Below, piece by piece: positions 11,285 through 22,319 of a DNA stretch of 64,000 bases. The notes under the pieces were generated by a model. The model saw only the letters and a program-made list of their open reading frames with translations, made no database searches and had not been told where the DNA came from. The first letter of the stretch is position 1, and the number at the start of each line of letters is the position of its first letter. This DNA comes from Halicephalobus mephisto (taxonomy: Eukaryota; Nematoda; Chromadorea; Rhabditida; Panagrolaimidae): assembly GCA_009193035.1 (NCBI GenBank), contig SWDT01000008.1, positions 434,001-498,000 of the forward strand, written 5' to 3'. Made by a program: the position numbers and the translations under genes.

Positions 11285-13857
11285 TTTGATTAAAAATGAC
11301 ACAAATAACTGATTTCTGTCTTTTTATTCTGGACAAAAGAGGTCTTATTTTGTTGATAAAACAAAAATGCCTCCTACTTTTTATTCGGGAGCCAGACAGT
11401 AGCTTTATCAACAAAAGATTAACGGTTTTCATTGGCTCCCGAATGTTTCATCATTTGATGCTCTAAGATGATTTACTGTTATCAGTCATTAAGAAAGGTG
11501 TCGGAAAGCTGATTTATTGGAAACTTCCATAGGAACACAAAAATAACACATTTTTGAGGTAATAATGTTGGAATATGATTAAAAATTAAAGAAATAGTTT
11601 GACGAATATATCAAAAGCAATAGTTGTTTAAAACAAATAATAAAGAGTTAAAAAACTTACTCAAAGTAGAATTTCGACATTATGTACTATCTTAGTTTAT
11701 CTCCAATGTATATTCAGGATCTGTTAGGTATACTTGGTATATGCTTATGTGGATAAAGGTAATTTGCAAAATTTTGAAATTTAAGATTATGTCTTTAAGA
11801 ATTTCTATTATTTATTTTCAAAGAGTTGATTAAATATCTGCAAACAGTATTTAAATATGCTTAATTTAAAAGGGAGAATTATTGAAATTAATATCAAACA
11901 AGAATATTTTTAAAATAGTCAGTCCAAAGTTCGCTTATTTAAAAAAACTAATTAAGTAACTATAGCGAGCGTAAAAATGTGCTAATTTGCAAAAAATAAT
12001 TATCAAGATTAATGAAATTTAAACAGAAAGCCAATATTTCTAAAGTACTATCATTTTCAAAATAAAACAGACAGACCGATCTTTTGTTCATTCAGAGAAA
12101 GAATGCTTATATAGATTTGAATTGAGACAAATTTCCATCGATGCGTTCCTTCTCATGAAATATATAATCGGAATTTCGCTTGTCAAAGATATTCAGAACA
12201 CCCGAGACTAATCAATCTATTATCTTCCTACTATGGAGTGTAAAAAGAATGGTGACACGTTGGCCAGCATCTCTGGATGCTGAGCTTTACATTATTAATA
12301 TTGTTTTATTGTGTTTAATCCTTTGAAAGAATCTGAGTGCTGTATCTTCATCTATGCTCAGTATAGGGTATTTTGTTTTTTTCGAATGAAAGAATTAGAT
12401 AAAAATGCAAAGTGTGCATAATTTCAGAAAATAACTGTCGGGATTAATACAAATTAAACAAAATAAATACTTTTAAAGTTGTTAACAGTAATTCTACTTA
12501 AAGTTAAGGAATTCCTTTGCATTTTTCCAACATTCAGTATATGATTTTACACTTTTTTCCAGTTCTCTTACGGCGAAAAACCATTAATCAAAAACAAACA
12601 ATGCATCCGGAATAGGTATTCAATAAACTATAAAATATATTGTAGTTTGATTTAAAGCGCCGATCTGACTGGATATGCCTTGTTTGTGATCTTATAATGA
12701 AAATCAAACACATCTTGTGTGTTTTAAATCGAAAGGCAATTCTATGTTACATTATCTTCTAATTATTCTTAAGAATTTAATTATGACTTAAAAAGTACAA
12801 ATATCATAAACAAACATTCTTTCGAGAAAATTCTTCAAAATTTTCACATATTTTAAGTTTTTTATTTTTTAATTGTATCCAAAGCCATTATATTCTTTAT
12901 TCTATATAAGATAAAAATACAACACAATAATAATAACATTCTGAGATTACATACTCTACAGAGCTTCGCGAACCCTTATATACCTTGCGGAGAGAAACGA
13001 ATTAGTCATTTTTCGAGTGTTCTGAGTATGCGTAATTACGAGGCTGCAACTATCTACAAAAAAAAGATAATTTTTTCGAAGAATCATTTATAAAATTATT
13101 TAAGATTTAAAAAATCAAAAATATGAGTTGTAGGAACAATTAGAGCTGTTTATGAAATGCAACTCTAAATGTCTCGAATTTTCACTTTTTTTAATTAGTT
13201 AATCGTCTATGAATAATTGTAAAAACAGTGTTCTCAACACCTGCCGTTCAGTAATTGAAGGTGATCTTTGAAAATAAATATATCTTTCTTAGAAATAGTC
13301 TAACACATGAAGAATTAAATTGTTGCTTTTCGAAGTTTCCTATAATTATTTTGTTGATCGTGTAATTCCTCAAATAATTTGGAATTGAAGAAGTGTAGTT
13401 AAACGTTATCTCAATCATCATTGAGTAGTTTGGTTTCTTATTCCATAAATTTTATTTCTAAATTTGTAAATACTGGAAGTTGATTTTACCTTTGTCTTAA
13501 GTTTTGTGAGTGAAATCCTACAAATATTTGAGAATGGAGGAACTTATTGTAATTTTTAGAGAATGCGTGATAGTAGCTGATATCATAGTCATCGACATAT
13601 CTCTAATAATGGAAAAATCAAAACTATCCTAATTTCTAAGAGAATAAAATTTTTAATCTTCGTAATATTAAAAAGTAATTACTGTATTTCTGTCTTCCAG
13701 TTATATTCGGGTATATTAAAAGAGTGTTGACTATGAGACATTATTCATGAATCATTCAACGTAATTTGAAAAGATTCAAATTTATAAATAGACAATCTTT
13801 GTGTCAACTATAATTTTGATTAAATCTACAATACATGAAAGTCTGAGCATAAATAGT

Positions 13858-14145
13858 GGAAGTTGTTAATGACCTTAAGAAAAGAACATTCCACCCAGAC
13901 AGCTGACGTATTCGGAGGTGCGACCAAAGTGTAAGAGAATCATTTTTATTTTAACTGTAGCTTGGTTGATCTGAGTCTAGTCTTGTCTAGACGAGGATCT
14001 CTCCTCTATTTTGTCTAATAATCAGTGTAGGAATAAAGCATGTCTTGATACCATAAACACACTAGGACCCCACAGTATTCTACTGGATAATAAAGTCCAG
14101 AAGATCTATTCACTACTGACCGTAACATTCCTTCCCTTTACTACA
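13858..14145 (+). repeat. right arm of the ~270-bp inverted duplication
   Basis: Inverted counterpart of 4485-4760, with the same ordered words on the opposite strand. The spacing between arms is about 9.1 kb and encloses receptor 2 and the TolB-like gene. Confidence 0.8.
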
Positions 14146-14520
14146 AAGGACGAACTAGATTTCCCAATTTTGATCTTAACACAAACTTTTGAAATTTCTA
14201 TGTACGAAATGTTGTCTCTTCGTTGCTTTATTCTGAACACAAATCTCAAACTTGGGTAATTAAACTACCATAAACGCGCTAAGACATACAAAAGCAACAT
14301 GATTGATAAATCTTTGCTATGACTGTTAGCATCCTTTCTGGATCGGTGGTGTTACCGTCGTTCTAATCATTCCCTAAAGGTCACTAATTAAAATTGTTGC
14401 AAAATCCAGGGATTATTATACTTTATGAACTGAATCTAATTCTTATTGAAAAATCGCTAGTCACTGGAATACGTGCATAAAATAAATATGAAATGTTACT
14501 TTGTTCTTTTTAAATTGAAG

Positions 14521-14563
14521 ATTTCCGAGATGATATCATTACTACTAATGAAATAATAGACTT
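14521..14563 (+). promoter_or_regulatory. conserved 5' leader of receptor 3
   Basis: AG|ATTTCCGA occurs 69 bp before the ATG, followed by ...ACTAATGAAATAATA. The same word precedes receptor 4 (17911, 71 bp) and receptor 5 (20645, 67 bp). In receptor 4 it follows a good acceptor, TTTTTCAAAATTGCAG, so it may mark the SL trans-splice site or a conserved untranslated leader. Confidence 0.5.
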
Positions 14564-14589
14564 ACTATTATTTTATTTTCAGCTTCGAA

Positions 14590-16186
14590 ATGGCCGGTTG
14601 GTTAAGGGTTCTCCATATCATCAACGACAGTATCGCTACGGTTATCGGATTGATTTTTAACATCCTGCTACTCTTGTTAATCAGTAAGAATGAGAACTCA
14701 GAATTGAAGAAATATAATCGAATTCTTCTTCAATCTGCTTACATCGATATTTGTTTAATTCTCATTGGCTTTATTAGCAAACCTGTACGTTTTTTATTTT
14801 TTAATACAAAAAATGAGATATTAGGGATTGTTTTGATAACTTGGAAGGGGATAATGTGTCTTATTAAGTAATAAGCGCATAGATGAGAACATAATACTTG
14901 TAGAATCATATATAGTTAATATATGATAGAAAAACTATGCTTATAATCTATCATGAAAGTCGGTGAAATCTTTAAAGAGGGTTTTGCAAGAATAATAGCT
15001 AATGAAATCTTATTACTCATAATTCATTTTAAACTGCATTACTTGGTTATAATCAGTAGGCAAAGACAGTTAAATATTATTTTAAAGTCTGTAGTCTTAA
15101 AAGAGAAAACAATAGTTACAGTACTTTTGCAGATATTGGTCGTTTTTGGAAATCATGTGGTTATTTTATCAACGCCAATAATATCTTTATTTTCTCCTTA
15201 TTGTTTGATTGATATTTGGCTTTTCTTTCTTGTATTTTCAATTTTGAACATTCCAATTGGATTCTACTACAGATACCGTGTCTTGGTTAAAGACAAGAAG
15301 TTTACACTTAAATTACAAATGCTTTGTTTATTCCTTACTGCACTATTTACTCTGAATTTGTTTGCGACTTTCTACTACACAATGTATTACAGAGCAAAGG
15401 ACTATTTCCACATTGCTGAACAATTGGCTCCAATGTTGGCTGATGACGATGGACTAGTCAAGGCAGTAGCAATGGGGGGAAGCGTAAGTAATTTGTTCTT
15501 TTATCAATTAAAATATGCCATAATTCAGTAAAAGAGACTGAAACCAACACGAATCTTACAAATTTTCTGATCTAGTTCGGAACAGTGTAGAAATTTTTAA
15601 AAATCAAAAAATTTCGTGGACATGTTTCGAATAATGTAAAACCAAGACTTCTGAAAGTTTCTTGATAAGCCTAATAACTCATATCGAAACTGTTATACAA
15701 CAGCATCGATTTTTATTTTTTATAGCAGTGTAGTAATAACAGTGATTGCAGTTTGACTTACTAGCTTATGCAATCTACTCCATTCATTCCGCAATTGTCA
15801 TGTTGGGATTTTATGCCTTTGCTATCTGGTGTAACTTCAAAGTCATTCAATACCTGAAGGAACAAGGGAAGATAACGACAGTGATCAAAGCAAACCGTCC
15901 ATCATTTATGGAAATCCAGAATCAAATATCGAACACACTCATCGCCCAAGCTGTTATCCCACTCTTCACATTCGGAATGCCAGTCATTTTCATTATCACA
16001 TCTGTAATCTTTCCTATAAATATCAACCCTGCATTGTCCAGCATATTTGGGTTAATGTTCACGTACATTCCAGCAGGAAACGCCTTCTCCATCATCTTCT
16101 TCGTGAAGTATTACAGAAACAAAGGACTCAGTTTTATTAAAAATGGAATCTCAAATATTTTCAAATACCAGACATCTACTGTTTAA
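14590..16186 (+). CDS. seven-transmembrane chemoreceptor (Str/Srd type), receptor 3
   Basis: Predicted 326-residue receptor with exons 14590-14784, 15133-15483 and 15752-16186. Exon 1 (195 bp) starts MAGWLRVLHIINDSIATV and contains KKYNRILLQSAYIDIC. Exon 2 (351 bp) carries GFYYRYRVLVKDKKFTLK and AEQLAPMLADDDGLVKAVA. Exon 3 carries ISNTLIAQAVIPLFTFGMP and the TM7 end FFVKYYRNKGLS. It is closer to receptors 4 and 5 than to 1 and 2: exon 2 is two codons shorter and ADDDGLVKAV replaces DGKVKATS. The frame runs back into intron 1 as far as 14953, but an acceptor TTTTGCAG at 15132 and the alignment place the exon start at 15133. A second acceptor (TTTTCAG) sits directly before the ATG and may be used for trans-splicing. 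Confidence 0.92.
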
Positions 16187-17910
16187 AGTACTCATTAACA
16201 TTGTTATTTATGGTCTTAATATTCTATAGAACTTTTCAGAGTCTTCTGTAATCACTAAAGAATTTTAGTATTATTGGAAATTTAGAGAGTTTTAGAATAT
16301 TGTGAAGTTCAAAATAACCTTTTCAAATTGAAAGCTATGGAAGTGTTTTAGTGATTTCCGAAATTTCATTGAGATAATTTTCTAAAACAATTTACTTTTA
16401 ATTCATAATAACTCATTTTAGCAATTTCTTGAGATTTTTGAACAATCATATCAAGATAATTTCTTAACATTATAAAAAGTGGTTTGTAAAAAAAGCATCT
16501 CGTTTCTTAGCACAATTAAAAGATTAACTTCTATTATACAACGAAAATAACTCTAATTCGTTTATACTACTGGAATTTCTCACAAACAGCATATTTGCGC
16601 AAAAAAAATAACAATTTCCGCAAATTATCCTTTATTAATTCTATAGATTTTCACTACGAACTACATTTGTAGCATCGGTTTGAAAATAATGTCGTAATTT
16701 TCAGAAAGCATTTAATGAAATGGTGTAAACAAAATGAAATTTTTGTATTTAACTTCTGGCGACCTCGAAAGTCGTCATTAGTTGGGATTTGAAAATCTTC
16801 GACTTTCTGATCTCAAATGCTTCCAAGATTTTGAACTTAATTTAAACAATCAAATTTCATCAGAAAAAGGCTTTCAATGAACGGAAAATATTCTTTTTTG
16901 GAGCTTTCGTTCGAAAAACACAAAATTTGGGCATTAGATTATTATGAAACTTCATAGCAAATAATATTAATAATTTATTTTTATTCAAATGAAAATTATA
17001 GATTGATGGTATTAGATTCTTCAGAAATAACGTCTCCACCAATTGATCGTACTTGATTCTGATCAGCTTAAAAACTTTGAAAATTAATGTAGAAAAAATG
17101 AGTTTTACAATCAGCTGCTAGTATCTCAAAAGTAAAGATTTGATAAAATATGTATTAGATATTTCAGAAACAGTAATTTCGAAAAATTTATCTTATTTTC
17201 GCAAGACCTCATTTTTCAATTTTTACACGCTGACGCAAATGAAATCAAGGTTAAATAATTCTAAAGGGGATTTGTTCATTTAAAAGTTGATTTTCCAGTA
17301 ATCTGAGTATTTGAAATGGTTATTAAAATAAATAGCTAAAATCAATAGTAAAAACTGTTAGATGCAACTTTTCATGCAATTTTCGACAATATTAAGAGAA
17401 CATCCAAAAATTTGCCCCATAAATACGCAAATTTGGGTGAAAAGTTCACAAAAATGCAACAACGTCACTGAAAATCATTATTCAGATGATTGCGTAATGA
17501 AAATTGAATTCAAAACTCATATGGAAAATAATACAAAAATCTCCTCAATTGTCGTACTGTAGCACTTCTTTGTGGTACATTCGATGTCGTAACATGATAT
17601 TTTGGCACTGTAGTTATCACCAATGTCTTCTGCCTTTCATATAAAGCAACAATGAATGGCATATTTCAATAGAACACCTTCTGCCATTATAAACGACAGA
17701 TAATCATTACTGCGAAATTGTTTCAAAATTAATTGCATACTTTTATACAAAATTTTCATAATGCCTGTGGTAAGTCGTTAAAATGCATTTCCAAGAGCTT
17801 AGGAATTAACAAAACAGTACTGCTGAAACAGGAAAAGATTTGGATTTCAATTCATTTCTTACTGAAATTAAAATAAAAATGATAATTTTGTTTCTTTTTC
17901 AAAATTGCAG
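16187..17910. other. intergenic between receptors 3 and 4
   Basis: AT-rich, with scattered GAA/TTC-rich words in 16200-16350. No coding region is supported; the short open frames at 16860-17042 (minus) and 17362-17562 (plus) lack protein-like composition. Confidence 0.5.
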
Positions 17911-17950
17911 ATTTCCGACAGACAACTACCATTTTCATAGCAAGAAGCAA
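17911..17950 (+). promoter_or_regulatory. conserved 5' leader of receptor 4
   Basis: ATTTCCGA directly follows an acceptor-like TTGCAG and lies 71 bp before the ATG, as in receptors 3 and 5. Confidence 0.5.
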
Positions 17951-17981
17951 GCTCATCATTGACACAATCGTCGTCAGCTAT

Positions 17982-20120
17982 ATGGTGGGCTGGTTACGGA
18001 CTGTTCATGTTATCAACGATTATATTGCTACGGTTATCGGGTTGTTTTTTACTTTCTTATTACTCCTGTTGATCAGCAATAACAAGAATCCGGAGTTGAG
18101 AAAATACAACCAAATTCTTCTTCAATCTACCTATATCGACATTGCATTTATTACCATCAGCTTTATCACAAAACCTGTATGCTTTTCATATTATTTATAT
18201 CTTTAGGAACAATGTCAGATATTTTTGATCTCTGGAATAGGTTAATAAGAATTGAATTGTGATGGGAAATAGTCAACTCGTAAAAGAAAAAATGATAAAC
18301 GATCTTTCTAAATTAATATAGTAAATATATATTTGGACAATGAAAAACAGTTTTCGCTGGGTAATTAATGGACAAACTTTTATAACTTCAAATGATATTC
18401 CAATCGAACAGATTGTTTTGCTCGATTCCGAGTCCAACTCTGAATGATTCTTATTTGATTTAAGGTTTATCATTTTGGAAAGTTCAGATCCGTTCTGGAT
18501 CTCTTCAGAAAGTTGATACCTAACATCTATGAAATACTAGTCTAGCAGGAATGCTTTTAAGAAATTACAAATTAAGTTTTAGCCAATTTTATTTCGGATT
18601 TTCGAAGGTAATCAACGAAATTACAGAAAGTTTCACTTTGATTTGATAAATACCTATTTAGTGCATTTATTTAATGAAAAGATCTTAAGTAGCTGAGCAT
18701 TTATGTATAAAAATCATCAAAAATGCTACTGTAATTCGCTTCTAAAAGTTGCCGCTGTATTAAAGAATAAAATTTTCATAATTTTTTATTATAATTTAAA
18801 CAGAGCTTACTCGAAGAAAAAACAATTCTTAAACAGAAAAACCTTTTTTGATCTGCTTTGGAGTCACCATATTCCAATGAAATTTAAGAAGCAATGAAGA
18901 AATTATATCCCACAAAGTTGGTTTTTAACTTCTTAATGTTATTTATATTCTTGCAGTGAACTATGAAAAAACTCAGCAAATATTATTTGTTTTCCTCACT
19001 CTAAAAACAATTCCAGAACGATAGTTAACAGAAAAAACACAAAATTAGAAAAGAATATTAAATCTACTTACTTTCAAGTTGAAAACAAGTCTTACAGTAT
19101 CCTTTCAGATAATTGTCATTTTCAATGACACTGCGGCCATCGTAGCGACACCGGTTTTCCCTTCGATTTCTGCTGTTGTTCTGGTTTATACTTGGTCCAT
19201 TTTCTTTTTCTTTTCGATTTTGAATATTCCGATTACTTTCTACTACAGATACTATGTTTTGGTTAAAGACAAAAAGTTTACATTGCGATTACAAATTCTC
19301 TGCTTACTCATTGTTGGAATATCTTCGTTGTATTTATTCGGAGCATTTTATTACTCAATGTACTACAGAGTAAAGAATTACTTCTATCTTGCTGAAAAAC
19401 TGGCTCCGATGTTAGCTGATGACGATGGATTAGTAAAAGCAGTAGCAATTGGCGGAAGTGTGAGTTTTTAAATTTTTGAACTAGATTGCAGCGAAGGTTT
19501 TTAAATTTCTTAGCAATATTATCCAATATTTTGGAATTGTTAACAACGCAGGGTAAACTTCACAGAATAATGTCTAAAAGTTCAAATATCAAAAGCTTCT
19601 AGATTATCCTAGAAGTTTTTGCTACAGTATTTTCACAGTGGTCTTGGTTTTACATTTTAATAAGTGATTTCAGTTCGACTTACTAGGGTATATGTTTTAC
19701 GCTCTCCAGGCTGTCTTCGTCATCATAGGATTTTACCTTTTCGCTATCTGGTGCAACTTCAAAGTCATCAAATACTTGAAGGAACATGCAATGGCAAACG
19801 CAACTTTTACAACAAACCGTCCATTATCTATGGAAATTCAGAGTCAGATCTCGAAGACACTAATTGCTCAAGCCGTTATTCCGCTTTTCACTTTTGCGAT
19901 ACCAGTCGTTTTTATCGTCTCATCAGTGATTTTCGCAGTAAATGTCGATCCCGGATTATCAAGCATAGGCGGTTTGATGTTCACGTACATTCCAGCAGGG
20001 AACGCCTTCTCGGTTCTCTTCTTCGTGAAGTATTACAGAAACAAAGGACTCAGTTTTATCAAAAATGGAATCTCAGGTCTTTTGAAATATCAGACATCTA
20101 CTGTTGGAAATACTCATTAA
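17982..20120 (+). CDS. seven-transmembrane chemoreceptor (Str/Srd type), receptor 4
   Basis: Predicted 330-residue receptor with exons 17982-18176, 19109-19459 and 19674-20120. Exon 1 begins MVGWLRTVHVINDYIATV and holds RKYNQILLQSTYIDIA. Exon 2 begins IIVIFNDTAAIVATPVFP and contains TFYYRYYVLVKDKKFTLR and ADDDGLVKAVAIGGS. Exon 3 contains ISKTLIAQAVIPLFTFAIP and ends KYQTSTVGNTH. The donors KP|GTATGC and GS|GTGAGT are in phase 0, exactly as in its paralogues. Intron 1 is 932 bp, much longer than in receptors 3 and 5 (348 and 118 bp), and has no coding content. The third exon is nearly identical in its last 40 codons to receptor 3, which suggests recent duplication or conversion. Confidence 0.92.
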
Positions 20121-20711
20121 CATTGTTATTTATAGTCTTAATATTCTGTAAAAAGTTTCATTCTTCTATAATCATTAAAGAATTCTAGTATTGTTCAAAA
20201 TCAAACAAGGTTTAGAGTATTGTGAAATTATATAATAATATTGAGAAACGATTGAAATTAAGAATTCTTGAAATTTTTAAGCAAGTTCTTGAAGTATGTT
20301 GAGAAAAACTCGTGAAGCCACTTTGAAATTTTACAGCCATGTCATTTATATAGTATTCATAACATTTAATGATCTGACTCATATCCTAGCAGCATTCCCT
20401 TCTATACTATTTGAAGAAGCAGAAAGTGATATTGTTATGGAAATGTTTCAGAATAAATTCACAAAACCATCTAGATATTACCATAACTTTTGTAGCAAAT
20501 GATTAATGAAGGCGAATATATTTGAACTTTAAAATGAACTGTTAAAGTACATTTTAATTTTCAATATCCTTTACTACAACTGCATTGTTTTTTGAACTAA
20601 AGGTACAAAATAAAAAAATGACAATATTTACTTTAAAATTAGAGATTTCCGATGTAACTCTGATAACTAGTGAAATAATAATTCAATTGACACCTTGTTT
20701 TTATCGGTTAA
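20121..20711. promoter_or_regulatory. intergenic and upstream region of receptor 5
   Basis: AT-rich spacer. The ATTTCCGA leader word occurs at 20645-20652, 67 bp before the receptor 5 ATG, preceded by AAATTAGAG. The short open frame at 20296-20502 looks accidental. Confidence 0.4.
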
Positions 20712-21993
20712 ATGGCGGCTTGGTTGAGAACTATTCATTCCGTTAACGATTACGTGGCTTCAGCTATCGGAATGGTGTTTAATCTTTTGTTAATTCTGCT
20801 GATCATTAGAGATAAGAATCCAGAATTGAAGAAATATAACCAAATTCTTCTTCAGTGCACATACATCGATATTTGTTTACTTGTCATCAGTTTTATTGGC
20901 AAACCCGTAAGTATTTTAATCAATTTTAATATAAAGTAGACAAGTTAAATCAAATATGAGTGATTTTTGTGGTATATTGTAGAAACAAATTATATCTCAT
21001 TACTTCTATTAAAATGTTTTTCAGATCCTCATCGTTTTCGGAGATAATGTGGCCATTCTATCCACGCCAATAATACCTTTACTTTCTCCTTATTTCTTCG
21101 GTCATATCTGGATTTTTTTCATTTTGCATTCTATACTGAATATTCCAATCACTTTCTACTATAGATACTGTGTCTTGGTCAAGGAAAAAGAGTTTTCACT
21201 AAAACTGCAAATTATTTGTTTATCCATCATTGGAATATCTACTTTGAGTTTATTTGCGACGTTCTACTACACATTATATTACAGAGCAAAGGGCTATTTC
21301 CACATTGCCGAACAACTGGCTCCATGGCTAGCTGACGATGATGGGTTAGTCAAGGCAGTAGCGATTGGTGGAAGTGTGGGTTTTTAACTTGTTCTGCTGA
21401 AATCTTTCATAATATAGTGAAATTTCTCAAACTTTATGGAAGTTTCCTGAACTATCTAGAAAAGTCTGAATGTTTGCATAAAAACAATTTCGTAATAACA
21501 TGAATTTCTGATTTTTATAATAATATAATGATGATAGTGGTTTCAGTTTGACTTAACAGCGTATGCGATCTATTCCATTCATTCTGTCATCGTCATCATG
21601 GGATTTTACTTTTTTGCTATCTGGTGTAACTTCAAAGTCCTCAGATATCTGAAAGAAAAAACAAAGATAACAATGGTATTTAAAACAAGCCGTCCGTCAT
21701 TTGTGGAGATTCAGAATCAAATATCGAACACACTCATCGCCCAAGCTGTTATCCCGCTCTTCACGTTTGCGTTTCCTGTTATTTTCATTGTTATATCAGT
21801 ACTTTCCCCCTTGAAAGTTAATCCAATAATTGCAAGCTCATTCAGCATAATGCTTACGTACATTCCGACAGGAAATGCCTTTTCCATTCTCTTCTTTGTC
21901 AAATCCTACAGAAAACGAGGACTTGGTCTCATCAAAAATGGCATCACACACTTCTTCAAGCACCAGACATCTAGCATTGCAAGTGCTCATTAA
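20712..21993 (+). CDS. seven-transmembrane chemoreceptor (Str/Srd type), receptor 5
   Basis: Predicted 330-residue receptor with exons 20712-20906, 21025-21375 and 21547-21993. Exon 1 begins MAAWLRTIHSVNDYVASA, with KKYNQILLQCTYIDIC. Exon 2 starts ILIVFGDNVAILSTPIIP, with TFYYRYCVLVKEKEFSLK and AEQLAPWLADDDGLVKAVA. Exon 3 starts FDLTAYAIYSIHSVIV and carries YIPTGNAFSILFFVKSYRK. Introns are the shortest of the cluster (118 and 171 bp). The second donor is GTGGGT, non-consensus but fixed by alignment. Intact. Followed at 22320 by an unrelated gene on the same strand. Confidence 0.92.
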
Positions 21994-22245
21994 TTTTATT
22001 TACTTCATTTAGTGAGAATTCTGTAGAATCTTCTAGAATCTTCCGTAATCAATGGGAAATTTTAATACTTTCAAAAACCACACTAAAATTTCCAAACTAT
22101 CTACAACTCTGAGATTCTGACAGATTCTAAAAAGTCAGAATTCGTTGCGAAATAATTTTGTACAAAAATCAATATTTAATGTATGAAAATTGTAAGACAT
22201 ATTTTTGACAAGTCACCGAAAAAATAAAACTATAAACCAATCCAT

Positions 22246-22259
22246 GTCGCCATAGCAAC
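22246..22259 (+). promoter_or_regulatory. X-box (RFX/DAF-19 binding site)
   Basis: GTCGCCATAGCAAC fits the nematode X-box consensus RYYNYYATRRNRAC at all 14 positions. It lies 61-74 bp before the ATG of the coiled-coil gene at 22320, within the spacing typical of DAF-19-dependent ciliary genes. Confidence 0.8.
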
Positions 22260-22319
22260 GGGTCCGTTTTCTATCTTTGCGAATCTGTTTCGTTGTTCTT
22301 TTTTGCTATCCGGATAATA

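Larger units (their letters stand above)
11303..14589. other. large intergenic region between TolB-like gene and receptor 3
   Basis: About 3.3 kb without a convincing coding region. It contains the right inverted-repeat arm at 13858-14145 and the receptor 3 leader near 14521. The rest is unique AT-rich sequence; the short open frame at 14011-14259 lies largely within the repeat arm and looks non-coding. Confidence 0.5.

Noticed and set aside
11285..11302. Six extra residues before the TolB-like signal peptide
   Set aside because: That frame begins with GTG. The ATG at 11284 heads a clean signal peptide.
14953..15132. Extension of receptor 3 exon 2 upstream into intron 1
   Set aside because: The acceptor TTTTGCAG at 15132 and the paralogue alignment set the exon start at 15133; the extra residues match nothing.
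18703..18897. 64-codon frame inside receptor 4 intron 1
   Set aside because: Lys/Asn/Phe-rich AT-biased content, no splice connection, and absent from paralogue introns.
19664..20188. Long plus-strand frame over receptor 4 exon 3 (174 codons)
   Set aside because: It is the shifted frame of the receptor exon. The frame at 19674-20120 aligns with four paralogues and this one does not.
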